Shown here: piece by piece, positions 43,596-52,316 of the stretch
Numbering within the stretch: position 1 is the first letter of the stretch
Layout: every line of letters begins with the position of its first letter
Assembly: GCA_023229435.1 (NCBI GenBank)
Contig: JALNZF010000015.1
Location: 8,498 to 72,497, forward strand
From: Nitrospirota bacterium
GTDB taxonomy: Bacteria; Nitrospirota; UBA9217
Length of the DNA: 64,000 nt
Reading direction: 5' to 3'
Translations under genes and position numbers: made by a program
Notes under the pieces: model-generated
What the model was told of the DNA's origin: nothing
Database searches by the model: none
The model's input: only the letters and a program-made list of their open reading frames with translations

Positions 43596-43624
43596 ATTAT
43601 AATATGATAATAATTATATGTCAA
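43596..43624 (-). promoter_or_regulatory. Consensus sigma-70 promoter with PerR/Fur-like box
   Basis: On the minus strand, TTGACA (43619-43624) and TATAAT (43596-43601) are perfect consensus and 17 nt apart. The spacer carries the palindrome TGATAATAATTATAT (43605-43619), which matches the PerR box TTATAATnATTATAA at 12 of 14 fixed positions. A bound repressor would block RNA polymerase. Confidence 0.8.
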
Positions 43625-43876
43625 TAGGTATTTTAGATAAGCTTTGGTTCCCTCTCTTCGCAAGGTATCCATTTAGAGCATAATGCAATGAAACAAAAAA
43701 ACATATGATGAAAATCATGTCCTCCCGGGAATGTTTATGGCTCCGCATGCCCACAAATTAATCATGTGCCTAAATTAGCATCTTTCTTTCCGGTTTATCA
43801 AAAGGCTTCTCAGATTGAAATTGATATTACAATAACAAAATCAACGACCTTACGATACTATCGCCGGATCAAAGAG
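43625..43876. other. Intergenic region between stress operon and second amtB
   Basis: About 250 nt of AT-rich sequence without a gene. Any activator sites for the sigma-54 promoter at 43877 should be here; none is clear. Confidence 0.4.
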
Positions 43877-43892
43877 TGGCATGTCACTTGCT
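43877..43892 (+). promoter_or_regulatory. Sigma-54 (-24/-12) promoter of the second amtB
   Basis: TGGCATGTCACTTGCT, with GG and GC 10 nt apart, 62 nt before the start codon. It shares the TGGCAT start with the promoter at 24841. Confidence 0.8.
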
Positions 43893-43953
43893 ATTAAATA
43901 AAGCAAGTGGTTTTGTTATAGGCAATCATACCAAAAGTGTCAGGGAGGATTCA

Positions 43954-45309
43954 ATGGTTGAAGGAAAGTCACCCAGGTTCATTATGGCGGCACTGATCTG
44001 CATGATGCTGCTCGTTCCGCTTGCGGCGATGGCACAGGATATTTCACCGGCAGCGACTGCAACGCCCGCCGGGACAAGAATTCTCAAAATAGACTCAGGC
44101 GATACCGCATGGGTCCTGATGTCCACGGCCCTGGTCATGCTCATGACGCCCGGGCTGGCCCTTTTCTACGGCGGCATGGTAAGGAGCAAGAACGTTCTGG
44201 GAACCATCATGCACAGTTTCATCGCGATCGCGCTGGTGAGTCTCCAATGGATCCTCTTTGGATACTCGCTTTCATTCGGTCCTGATGTAAACGGTTTGAT
44301 CGGCGATCTGAGCTGGGCCGGGCTCGGCGCTGTCGGCCTGACGCCGAACGCGGATTACGCGCCCACTGTGCCGCATCTCGCTTTCATGATCTATCAGATG
44401 ATGTTCGCGGTCATCACTCCGGCCCTCATCAGCGGCGCTTTTGCGGAACGGATAAAATTCTCCGCATTTCTTATCTTTACTGCGGTCTGGACCACGATCG
44501 TGTACGATCCCGTGGCCCACTGGGTCTGGGGTACCGGTGGATGGTTGAAAAATCTCGGGGTGCTCGACTTTGCCGGCGGCATCGTTGTGCACGCGACATC
44601 AGGTTTTTCCGCTCTTGCGGCCGCACTGTATATCGGGAAGAGAAAGGGCTTCCTGCAGGAGCATATGCCGCCTCACGATCTTCCCATGACCGTGCTCGGA
44701 GCCGGCATACTCTGGTTCGGGTGGTTCGGGTTCAATGCCGGCAGCGCCCTGTCATCAGGCTCGCTTGCGACCATGGCCTTTGTTACCACCCATACGGCCG
44801 CTGTTTCAGGAACGCTCACCTGGACATTCGTCGAGTGGTTCCACCGCGGAAAGCCGACCATGTTCGGCGCGGCCACCGGCGCCATAGCCGGCCTTGCCAC
44901 GATCACGCCGGCAGCGGGTTTCGTGGGGCCGATGTCCGCTCTTTTCATCGGCATGGCAGCGGGTGTTCTTTGTTATATCGCGCTGAACGCAAAGACCCGG
45001 TTCAAATATGACGATTCCCTCGATGCCTTCGGTGTGCATGGTGTTGGGGGTGTACTCGGAACGATCATGGCCGGGGTCTTTGCATCGGTCGCCGTCAATG
45101 CAGCAGGCGCAAACGGACTGCTCTTCGGCAATCCAAAACAACTGGCCGTGCAGGCAGGCGCCGTCGCGCTGGTTGCCGGCTATTCATTTGTGGTCAGCAC
45201 GGGCCTGTTCATGATCATCGACAAGGTGATGGGGTTGAGGGTTGACGCGGAGCAGGAGACCGAAGGTCTCGATATCAGCCAGCACGGGGAGGCAGGGTAT
45301 ACGCGCTAA
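43954..45309 (+). CDS. amtB: Ammonium transporter AmtB (second copy)
   Basis: A 451-residue ammonium channel with a cleavable signal peptide and about 11 membrane helices. The pore histidines are in IVVHATSGFSALAAA and DAFGVHGVGG. ATG 43954 has GGGAGG upstream. It is clearly diverged from the copy at 25759, so not a recent duplication, and no PII gene follows it. Nitrogen control through sigma-54 is likely. Confidence 0.95.
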   Translation: MVEGKSPRFIMAALICMMLLVPLAAMAQDISPAATATPAGTRILKIDSGDTAWVLMSTALVMLMTPGLALFYGGMVRSKNVLGTIMHSFIAIALVSLQWILFGYSLSFGPDVNGLIGDLSWAGLGAVGLTPNADYAPTVPHLAFMIYQMMFAVITPALISGAFAERIKFSAFLIFTAVWTTIVYDPVAHWVWGTGGWLKNLGVLDFAGGIVVHATSGFSALAAALYIGKRKGFLQEHMPPHDLPMTVLGAGILWFGWFGFNAGSALSSGSLATMAFVTTHTAAVSGTLTWTFVEWFHRGKPTMFGAATGAIAGLATITPAAGFVGPMSALFIGMAAGVLCYIALNAKTRFKYDDSLDAFGVHGVGGVLGTIMAGVFASVAVNAAGANGLLFGNPKQLAVQAGAVALVAGYSFVVSTGLFMIIDKVMGLRVDAEQETEGLDISQHGEAGYTR

Positions 45310-45316
45310 AATAAGT

Positions 45317-45353
45317 TAGACGAGGGACGAGAGACGAGGGACGAGAGACGACG
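45317..45353. repeat. Heptamer array (ACGAGGG/ACGAGAG type)
   Basis: Five units of 7 nt directly after amtB. The same word family occurs at 49858-49907. Confidence 0.75.
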
Positions 45354-45365
45354 GGGAACAAAGCG

Positions 45366-46241
45366 TCACATGTGATCGTTCTTAGACTGCACGATGTATA
45401 CGCCGGCGAGAATGGTCATGCCGCCGATGATCTGGAGGAAGGTGATCATCTCTCCCAGAAACAAGGCGGCGAAAAGCACCGCCACAAAGGGCACGATGTA
45501 ATGATACACGACCGTGCGGGTAACGCCGATCGTCTGTACCCCTTGATACCAGAGGGTAAAGGCGATCCCGCCGGCGACGAAGGTGGAGAATGCGAAGGCC
45601 GCCCAGGAACGGATCGACACTGAACTCCAGGACTGATGCAGGAGTTCAGTGCCGCTGATCGGCAGGAGCAGCACGGTTCCTGCGGCCATGCTGTACGCGG
45701 TGACCTTGATAGCGGAATATTTTTCAAGAAGCGGCCTGGCCTTTATGGTGTACAGCGCCCAGAACGCGGCTGCGCTGAGGGTGAGCAGGTCACCGGCGAG
45801 ATCGCGGCGGGAAAAGCTGAGGCCGCCGGGTTTGCTCTGGATGATAAGAAAGACCCCGCCTGCGGACAACAGGAGACCCGCGATGATCCGCGCATTGATG
45901 GGCTCCCGTTTTTTCAACGCAAGAATGAGCGCGGCGAAGAGCGGGGAGGAGGAAATGAACAGGGCCGAGTTCGATGCCGTGGTAAAGTTAAGGCCTTCCA
46001 TGAAGAGAATATTATACAGGGTGATCCCGATGAAGCCGAGCATGAAAACCGCGCTGATATCGCTGCGCTCCATGGCAAATGGTTCCCGGTTTACGAGCAT
46101 GACGGAGATGAGAAACAGTGAGGCAAGGGAAAACCGCAGGACCGTGAAGCTCAAGGGGGAAAAGTCGGCAAGGGCGTACTTTACGAAGGCGAAGTTCACG
46201 CCCCAGATGACCGATACGAGTATGAGCCTGGGATTGAGCAT
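45366..46241 (-). CDS. EamA-family (DMT) permease
   Basis: An inner-membrane transporter with about ten helices in two EamA repeats (about 5-125 and 145-280), the drug/metabolite transporter fold. About 291 residues from ATG 46241; the frame is open to 46295. Neither start has a good ribosome-binding site. The substrate is unknown. Confidence 0.88.
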   Translation of the reverse strand: MLNPRLILVSVIWGVNFAFVKYALADFSPLSFTVLRFSLASLFLISVMLVNREPFAMERSDISAVFMLGFIGITLYNILFMEGLNFTTASNSALFISSSPLFAALILALKKREPINARIIAGLLLSAGGVFLIIQSKPGGLSFSRRDLAGDLLTLSAAAFWALYTIKARPLLEKYSAIKVTAYSMAAGTVLLLPISGTELLHQSWSSVSIRSWAAFAFSTFVAGGIAFTLWYQGVQTIGVTRTVVYHYIVPFVAVLFAALFLGEMITFLQIIGGMTILAGVYIVQSKNDHM

Positions 46242-46262
46242 AGGTTCGTTCAATGCGGAATG

Positions 46263-46287
46263 CCCCCGATTAATACCTTCGAGGGCA
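46263..46287. repeat. Partial copy of the window-end repeat
   Basis: Twenty-five nt starting CCCCCGATTAA match 62492-62516 with two differences, just inside the alternative 5' end of the permease gene. Confidence 0.5.
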
Positions 46288-46298
46288 GGCTCCATGTG

Positions 46299-46384
46299 GA
46301 GTTCGGAAAGAAAGAGTTGATATACGTTTCATGCAGTAGCAGATATTTAACTACTCCGCACTCCGCATTCATAACTCCGTACTC
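46299..46384. repeat. Heptamer inverted-repeat pair (GGAGTTC/CTCCGCA type)
   Basis: A short left arm (GGAGTTCGG at about 46299) and a longer right arm of CTCCGCA-type units (46353-46384) in the gap between the permease and the NtrB-like kinase. Confidence 0.6.
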
Positions 46385-46442
46385 GACGACACTATACCAT
46401 GAATTCGCTTGAATACTCAAATATATTGTGCTATCAATAAGC

Positions 46443-47543
46443 ATGGAGTCGCTCTCGCCCCGCATACAAGAACTGACCGCCGATATCCTGACTGGTATTG
46501 TTGACGGCGTGATCGTTACTGATGCGTCCAACAGGGTCCTCATCTGGAACCGGGCTGCCGAGGAGATGACCGGTATCGCCGGGGCGGAAACCATCGGGAA
46601 GCAGGTGAATGCCGTGCTTTTCGACAACCCGGCAGTGGTGAGCATGATCGAAAAAACGCTCGCATCCGGCAGGTCCTATTCGGATTACGAGGCGGAGATC
46701 ATGGTAAAGTACGGGCCTCCGCGCCCTGTGGGTCTGGTGACAAGCGTGCTCATGGATAGCGAAGGCATCCCCCTGGGGGTGATCCTGACGGTTCGGGACC
46801 AGGCCGGCGTCCGGGACCTCAAGGAGCGGATGCGGAGGTCGGACCGGCTGGCCACGCTCGGGATGATCGCGGCGGGCATCGCCCACGAGGTCAAGAACCC
46901 GCTCGTCGGTATTCGGGGCGCGGCCCAGCTCATGAAGTCGGAGCTCCGTTCCGGGTCCAACAAGAGCCTGGACGAATACCTTGAGGTGATCCTGAAGGAA
47001 GCGGACCGTCTGAACAATGTGCTTGAAGGGATCCTCGATTTCACGAGGCTCAAGCCCCGCGACATGAAGGGACATAATGTCCACAGCATCCTTGACCGGG
47101 TGCTGCGCCTGATCGAGGAGAACGTGAGACAGAACGGTGTTGTCCTCTCCCGGGAGTACGACCCGAGTCTGCCGGACATCACGGGGAACCAGGACCAGCT
47201 GGTCCAGGTTTTTTTGAATATAATCAAGAACGCCGTGGAGGCGATGCCGAAGGGCGGGAAGCTCACCATCATGACAAGGATGTCGGACCTGTTCACGACC
47301 ATGCAGGCCGACGGGAGGAAATACCAGCTCATGGTCGTGAAGGTGAGCGACACCGGTCCCGGCATCAAGCAGCAGCACCTGCAGAATATCTTCACGCCAT
47401 TTTTCACGACCAAGGACCGGGGCGTGGGACTGGGTCTGGCGCTCTCGTATCAGATCGTGCAGGAACATCTGGGAACGATCCGCGTCGAGAGCCAGGAGAA
47501 CGAAGGCACGACGTTCAGCGTGTATCTGCCGCTGGCGGGATGA
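46443..47543 (+). CDS. NtrB-like PAS-histidine kinase
   Basis: A soluble sensor kinase of 366 residues. The PAS domain (about 15-125) is followed by the H-box IAHEVKNPLVG with phospho-acceptor His148, the N-box (KNAVEAMP) and G boxes (DTGPGI and GVGLGLALS). No membrane helix. It precedes an NtrC-family regulator by 52 nt. The layout is that of NtrB (GlnL), and two sigma-54-controlled amtB genes are nearby. GTG 46428 is an alternative start. Confidence 0.88.
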   Translation: MESLSPRIQELTADILTGIVDGVIVTDASNRVLIWNRAAEEMTGIAGAETIGKQVNAVLFDNPAVVSMIEKTLASGRSYSDYEAEIMVKYGPPRPVGLVTSVLMDSEGIPLGVILTVRDQAGVRDLKERMRRSDRLATLGMIAAGIAHEVKNPLVGIRGAAQLMKSELRSGSNKSLDEYLEVILKEADRLNNVLEGILDFTRLKPRDMKGHNVHSILDRVLRLIEENVRQNGVVLSREYDPSLPDITGNQDQLVQVFLNIIKNAVEAMPKGGKLTIMTRMSDLFTTMQADGRKYQLMVVKVSDTGPGIKQQHLQNIFTPFFTTKDRGVGLGLALSYQIVQEHLGTIRVESQENEGTTFSVYLPLAG

Positions 47544-47548
47544 TTCGA

Positions 47549-47580
47549 GTTAGGAGTTTTGAGTTCGGAGTTGGGAGTAA
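47549..47580. repeat. Heptamer array between kinase and regulator
   Basis: AGTTAGG, AGTTTTG, AGTTCGG, AGTTGGG in succession. Confidence 0.65.
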
Positions 47581-47595
47581 AATCTGGGTGTAATT

Positions 47596-49041
47596 ATGAC
47601 AAACGAAAAAGTACTCATCGTTGACGACGACGAGAGTGTCCGCTGGGTGCTCAAGAAGGCCCTTGAAAAAGAGGGCGTCGAGACGATCCTGGCAAAGGAC
47701 GCGACCGAGGGGCTTGAGCGGCTCAAAGAAGGCGATATCGCGATCGTGCTCATGGACATCCGCATGCCCGGGATGAGCGGATTAGATGCCCTCGACAAGA
47801 TACAAGCCGACGGACGCGGGACCTCGGTCATCATCATGACCGCCCAGGCCACGATGCAGAACGCGATCGAGGCCATGCGGCGCGGCGCCTTCGATTATAT
47901 CACCAAGCCCTTTGACCTCGACGAGGTGAATATCCTCGTGAAAAAGGCCATTGAGATCAGGCGGCTTTCGCAGGAAGTGACCGCGCTCCGCGCCGAGGTG
48001 CGGGAAAAATACGAGGGCGGACTGGTCGGCAATACGGCCTCCATGCAGGAGATCTACAAAACGATCGGCCGCGTTGCGGAAAGCGATGCCACGGTCCTGA
48101 TCCACGGGGAAAGCGGCACGGGCAAGGAGCTGGTGGCGCGGGCTATCCATTATCACAGCAGGCGCGCGGGCCGGCCTTTTGTGCCCGTGAATTCAGCCGC
48201 CATTCCGTCAGAGCTGCTCGAGAGCGAACTGTTCGGGCACGAGAAGGGTGCCTTTACCGGCGCCATCGGCCGCAAGATCGGCAAGTTCGAGGCCGCCGCG
48301 GGCGGGACCCTGTTCCTCGATGAGATCGGGGACATGGACCTGCCGCTCCAGGGAAAGCTCCTGCGCGTTCTCCAGGAAAAGGAGATCGAGCGCGTCGGCG
48401 GCACGGAACTGATCAAGACCGATGTGCGCGTGCTTGCGGCCACCCACCATAACCTCGAGAAGGCGGTGCGCGACAAGCGGTTCCGGGAGGACCTTTTCTA
48501 TCGGCTCAACGTGATCCAGATCAACATTCCTCCGCTCAGAAAACGCAAAGAAGACATCCTTCAGCTTGCTGAATATTTCATGGAGAAATATCAGGCGAGC
48601 GGGGCCAAGAAAAAGGTTTTGACCCCGGAGACGATCAAGATCCTGCGTGCGTACGACTGGCCGGGCAACGTGCGCGAGCTTGAGAACGCGATCCAGCGGG
48701 CCATCACCCTGTCCCAGGGCGACAAGATATTCCCCGACTCGCTGCCTCCTCAGATCTTCAAACCGGGACAGGGCGCCCATCTCTCCTTCGAGAATTTTCT
48801 CGAAGAGAAGCTTGCCGATCTCGTGGAACGCATGGGCGGGCTCGAGCGGGGAGACATCTATTCCATGGTGCTCCAGCGCGTGGAGAAACCGCTCATCACG
48901 CTGGTGCTCAAGAAGACCGACGGGAACCAGGTGCGGGCCGCGAGCCTCCTGGGCATCAACCGGAACACCCTCAGAAAGAAGATCAAGGAACTGGGGATCA
49001 AAGGGCATTTCGACGAGGAAGAACACGAGGAATACCCGTAA
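47596..49041 (+). CDS. NtrC-family sigma-54 response regulator
   Basis: A 481-residue enhancer-binding activator. The receiver domain has phospho-acceptor Asp54 (VLMDIRMPG). The AAA+ domain has Walker A (GESGTGKE) and the GAFTGA loop that contacts sigma-54. A Fis-type helix-turn-helix is at the C-terminus (VRAASLLGINRNTLRKKI). With the upstream kinase it could drive the sigma-54 promoters at 24841 and 43877, although that link is inference. Confidence 0.93.
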   Translation: MTNEKVLIVDDDESVRWVLKKALEKEGVETILAKDATEGLERLKEGDIAIVLMDIRMPGMSGLDALDKIQADGRGTSVIIMTAQATMQNAIEAMRRGAFDYITKPFDLDEVNILVKKAIEIRRLSQEVTALRAEVREKYEGGLVGNTASMQEIYKTIGRVAESDATVLIHGESGTGKELVARAIHYHSRRAGRPFVPVNSAAIPSELLESELFGHEKGAFTGAIGRKIGKFEAAAGGTLFLDEIGDMDLPLQGKLLRVLQEKEIERVGGTELIKTDVRVLAATHHNLEKAVRDKRFREDLFYRLNVIQINIPPLRKRKEDILQLAEYFMEKYQASGAKKKVLTPETIKILRAYDWPGNVRELENAIQRAITLSQGDKIFPDSLPPQIFKPGQGAHLSFENFLEEKLADLVERMGGLERGDIYSMVLQRVEKPLITLVLKKTDGNQVRAASLLGINRNTLRKKIKELGIKGHFDEEEHEEYP

Positions 49042-49242
49042 GACAAACTGCTGTTCGATGTTACCCGCCATGCTGGTCAGGATGGACCTGCCATCGCGTG
49101 CATCCTTCCTGCTTACCACAACGCACGATCTAATTTCCGAGAAATATCACTTGACGTGTCCCATGCTTTTTGCAATACTCACGTTGTAATCCCATACGCA
49201 ATTTTATTTTATGTTGACCGTACGGTGATCCGTTCCCGCGAA

Positions 49243-49854
49243 ATGAATACACTCATCAAAACAGTCGAAATCCTCGGCATCATCGCCTTTGCCCTTACGG
49301 GCATCTATGAAGCCCGGAAAAAGGGGATGGACATCATCGGAGTCTATGCCGTGGCCATGATCACGGCCTTCGGCGGCGGGTCCCTGCGGGACCTGATGCT
49401 GAACCGTCACCCGCTGTTCTGGATCGAGCATTATGAATATGCGGTCCTGGTGCTGGTTTTGTCGATCGGGTCCGCGGCGGCGATCGAGAAGCTTTTCAAT
49501 AGAAAGAAGATCGTCATGGCCGTGCTGGTGCTCGACGCGCTGGGCCTCGGGTTCTTCAGCGCCTCGGGCGCGTCGATCGCTGATACCCTGGGGTGCGCGT
49601 CCTTTGTGTCGGTGATGCTCGGCGTTACCACCGGCGTCTTCGGCGGCGTAATGCGCGATATGATCTGCAACGAGGTCCCCCATGTGTTCCAGAGGACGGA
49701 GTTGTACGCCACGTGCTCGTTCATCGGGGCATGGTGTTATCTCGCGGTCGCGCATGGTGGGGGAAACGAGATCATGGCGGTCACGGCCTGCATCACGGTG
49801 ACATTTATCTTGCGGATGTTCGCGATCCGATTTAATATCAGGCTGCCGATATGA
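49243..49854 (+). CDS. UPF0126 (TRIC-like) membrane protein
   Basis: A 203-residue inner-membrane protein with about seven helices. It is made of two repeats, each with a conserved Gly-rich motif: AFGGGSLRDLM and GVFGGVMRDM. The family is thought to resemble trimeric cation channels; the transported ion is uncertain. Start 49243 is preferred, since the upstream extension is not hydrophobic in the family pattern. Confidence 0.88.
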   Translation: MNTLIKTVEILGIIAFALTGIYEARKKGMDIIGVYAVAMITAFGGGSLRDLMLNRHPLFWIEHYEYAVLVLVLSIGSAAAIEKLFNRKKIVMAVLVLDALGLGFFSASGASIADTLGCASFVSVMLGVTTGVFGGVMRDMICNEVPHVFQRTELYATCSFIGAWCYLAVAHGGGNEIMAVTACITVTFILRMFAIRFNIRLPI

Positions 49855-49857
49855 AGC

Positions 49858-49907
49858 ACGAGGGACGTAAGGCGAAGGACGAGGGACGATAGACGAGGGA
49901 CGAGGGG
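49858..49907. repeat. Heptamer array (ACGAGGG type)
   Basis: Six or seven units of GACGAGG-like 7-mers immediately before the tautomerase gene. Confidence 0.7.
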
Positions 49908-49913
49908 GCTCGC

Positions 49914-50120
49914 ATGCCGTACGTGAATATCCGGATAACAAAAGAGGGGGCCACCGCGGAGCAGAAGGCTCGGCTTATCCAGGGAGTGACGGACATGCTC
50001 GTCGAAATCCTCGGCAAGGACCCGCAAACCACCGTGGTGGTCATCGACGAGGTCGAGACCGACAACTGGGGGATCGCCGGCGAGAGCGTAACCGTGCGCA
50101 GGAAACGGGGCCGAAAATAA
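49914..50120 (+). CDS. 4-Oxalocrotonate tautomerase family protein
   Basis: A 68-residue tautomerase-superfamily protein. Pro2 becomes the N-terminal catalytic proline after Met removal (MPYVNIRITKEG), and an Arg-rich C-terminus follows. These proteins form hexamers and tautomerise unsaturated acids; the physiological substrate is unknown. It lies 15 nt upstream of aroF and may be co-transcribed. Confidence 0.88.
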   Translation: MPYVNIRITKEGATAEQKARLIQGVTDMLVEILGKDPQTTVVVIDEVETDNWGIAGESVTVRRKRGRK

Positions 50121-50135
50121 AGAGAGGATGGACCT

Positions 50136-51164
50136 ATGCTGATCGTACTGCATCATTCGGCGACTGCGAGGGATGTCGAACAGATAAAGAAGACCATCAC
50201 GAAGATGGGGCTCAAACCGGTTGCCATTCCCGGGGCCGAGCGTACGGCCATCGGTGTGATCGGGAACCAGGGATGGGTGGACGATTCACCTCTGCGGGAC
50301 AACAAGGCGATCCAGGAGATCATTCATGTAACCAAGCCATATAAGCTCGTGAGCCGCGACTTCCATCCAAGGGATTCGGTGGTACGCCTCGGCGGAACGG
50401 TCACGGTCGGCGGGAAGTCGCCCTTCCTCATGATCGCAGGGCCCTGCGCGGTCGAGAGCAGGGAGCAACTCATGAAGACAGCGAAGTTCCTCAGGAAGTT
50501 GGGAGTTCCGGTACTGCGCGGCGGGGCATACAAGCCGAGGACGAGCCCGCACAGTTTTCAGGGGCTCCGCGAGGGGGGACTGGAACTGCTCGATGAGGTG
50601 AGGAAGGAGACGGGCATTCTTGTCATCACCGAGATCGTGAGTCCCGAGCATGTGGAGCGCGTCGCGAAAAAAGTCGACATCCTCCAGATCGGGGCTCGGA
50701 ACATGCAGAACTTTGATCTTCTGAAAGAGGTCGGCAAAATCAGGAAACCGGTCATTCTGAAACGCGGTCTCTCGGCAACGGTCGAGGAGTGGTTGGGTTC
50801 GGCCGAGTACCTTCTGCTCCATGGCAATCCCAACGTGGTCCTGTGCGAGCGCGGTATACGGACATTTGAGACCGCGACAAGAAATACTGCGGACCTTGCC
50901 ATCATTCCCCTGGTGAAGAAAATGACCCATCTTCCGGTCATCTTCGATCCGAGCCATGCAACCGGCAAGCGGGACCTGGTGCTTCCCACCGCGCTGGCTT
51001 CTGTTGTGGTGGGCGCCCATGGGGCCATGGTCGAGATCCATCCTGATCCGGAGCATGCCCTTTCAGACGGTCCGCAGTCGCTTCACTTCAAGGAATTCGA
51101 ACGTCTGCTCGCTCAGGTCAGGGACCTCACCGTGTTCAAACAACGAAAGCTTTCGGGTATCTGA
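50136..51164 (+). CDS. aroF: 3-Deoxy-7-phosphoheptulonate synthase (DAHP synthase, type I-beta)
   Basis: The first enzyme of the shikimate pathway, condensing phosphoenolpyruvate and erythrose 4-phosphate. The 342 residues include an N-terminal ferredoxin-like regulatory domain (about 1-70) found in the AroF/PheA-like beta subfamily. A TIM barrel follows, with GPCAVESREQ, RGGAYKPRTSP and DPSHATGKR. AGAGAGG precedes the ATG. Confidence 0.95.
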   Translation: MLIVLHHSATARDVEQIKKTITKMGLKPVAIPGAERTAIGVIGNQGWVDDSPLRDNKAIQEIIHVTKPYKLVSRDFHPRDSVVRLGGTVTVGGKSPFLMIAGPCAVESREQLMKTAKFLRKLGVPVLRGGAYKPRTSPHSFQGLREGGLELLDEVRKETGILVITEIVSPEHVERVAKKVDILQIGARNMQNFDLLKEVGKIRKPVILKRGLSATVEEWLGSAEYLLLHGNPNVVLCERGIRTFETATRNTADLAIIPLVKKMTHLPVIFDPSHATGKRDLVLPTALASVVVGAHGAMVEIHPDPEHALSDGPQSLHFKEFERLLAQVRDLTVFKQRKLSGI

Positions 51165-51208
51165 TTATGATCCTCACGTGTGCAGGTGATTAGGCGCTTA
51201 CGCCTATA

Positions 51209-51244
51209 GCATCGACAAAAGATTGTCGATGCTTGGATTTTTTA
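51209..51244 (+). terminator. Rho-independent terminator after aroF
   Basis: A 10-bp stem, GCATCGACAA with TTGTCGATGC, loop AAGA, then TTGGATTTTTT. Confidence 0.85.
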
Positions 51245-51257
51245 TGTTCTCATTAAG

Positions 51258-51322
51258 TTGTAGGGCAACCCTTCAGGGTTGCGGCCTTTCGGCGTCAGCA
51301 AGGCTGAAGCCTTGCCCTACAA
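51258..51322. repeat. Palindromic repeat (TTGTAGGGCAA ends)
   Basis: A 65-nt element with perfect 11-nt inverted ends, TTGTAGGGCAA and TTGCCCTACAA, and inner arms around CTTCAGG and CTGAAG. It resembles dispersed REP-type elements; only one copy lies in this window. Confidence 0.7.
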
Positions 51323-51340
51323 AGACATTCAATTCAAAAT

Positions 51341-51619
51341 ATGAACAGTATTCACAAAAGAGATCAATTCGTTTGCCGTATCGGGTGCGGCGCCTGCTGT
51401 ATTGCGCCTTCGCTCTCGTCGCAGATCCCCGGCATGCCGGATGGGAAGCCAGCAGGCGTCCGGTGCGTTCAGCTTTCTCCGGACAATAGCTGCGGGATCT
51501 ACGATCAGCCTGGCCGGCCCGCGGTTTGCCATACGTACCAGGCATCGGAATCATGCGGAACGAACCGGGAGCATGCGCTGCGGTTCCTGGAAGAGCTTGA
51601 ATTGATGACGTGTGGCTGA
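51341..51619 (+). CDS. YkgJ-family cysteine-cluster protein
   Basis: A 92-residue protein with a metal-binding cluster: CRIGCGACC near the N-terminus, then CVQL, SCGIYD and AVCHTY. The family is predicted to bind zinc or iron; no function is known. There is no clear ribosome-binding site. Confidence 0.8.
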   Translation: MNSIHKRDQFVCRIGCGACCIAPSLSSQIPGMPDGKPAGVRCVQLSPDNSCGIYDQPGRPAVCHTYQASESCGTNREHALRFLEELELMTCG

Positions 51620-51697
51620 TATTATATTACCGGCAGTATAACATGGTGAACGGAGTTGGAGAAAAGGGACATCGCTGAAACGGCGGACCAAAAGTAA

Positions 51698-51729
51698 GAA
51701 AAGCCACCGTCATTTGTCGGTGGCTTTTC
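51698..51729 (-). terminator. Terminator hairpin after TPR gene (possibly bidirectional)
   Basis: A 12-bp stem (GAAAAGCCACCG with CGGTGGCTTTTC) flanked by A and T runs, between convergent genes. Confidence 0.8.
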
Positions 51730-51754
51730 TCGTTGCTATCGTTCTTTCCCCTGC

Positions 51755-52204
51755 TTATGGCTTCGGCTGCTCCGGAGCCGGGGCTTGCGCCGCATCCGGC
51801 TGTGGCTCGACAGGCGCTGCTGCCGTCGGCGGCTGGATGATCAGCTGCGGCGCAGGTTCAGACGGCTTGAATCGGGTCGGTGAGAAGTTCGGGTCTATTT
51901 CATACGCTTTCTTAAAATTCTCCAGAGACAGTCTTAGGCTTTCACCGTCGCCTTTTCTGCTTTTCATATAGTACGCATACCCGAGGTAATAGAAGGCCTC
52001 CGCTTCGGGAGCGATCGCGGCCGATTCATTGAATTCGTTTATGGCCGCATCAAAATCTTTTGCCTTCAAACAGGAAATGCCCTGTTCCCTGTATTTTGAC
52101 GCTGTTGCGGTGTCGAAGAGCTCGTCCTCCGAAAATGCGGGTACCGCGACGACCATGCTCAACATGACGGTAAGAACAACTATCAGTGATCGGTTATATG
52201 CCAT
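51755..52204 (-). CDS. Secreted TPR-repeat protein
   Basis: A 149-residue protein with a signal peptide (about 1-25) and about two tetratricopeptide repeats (about 35-105: AINEFNESAAIAPEAEAFYY, then SLENFKKAYEIDPNF). The C-terminal tail is Pro/Ala/Gln-rich. GGAGG precedes ATG 52204. Its place behind bamA and surA genes hints at an envelope role. Confidence 0.8.
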   Translation of the reverse strand: MAYNRSLIVVLTVMLSMVVAVPAFSEDELFDTATASKYREQGISCLKAKDFDAAINEFNESAAIAPEAEAFYYLGYAYYMKSRKGDGESLRLSLENFKKAYEIDPNFSPTRFKPSEPAPQLIIQPPTAAAPVEPQPDAAQAPAPEQPKP

Positions 52205-52316
52205 TGCCGCCTCCTCTCTTAGTAATTGTACCATAGCATAATCGTTATTGCGCTGTCAACCCATCATGCTGCAAAAAAATACGCGCACCGGCCCGCAGCA
52301 AGGCCGATGTTGCCCG

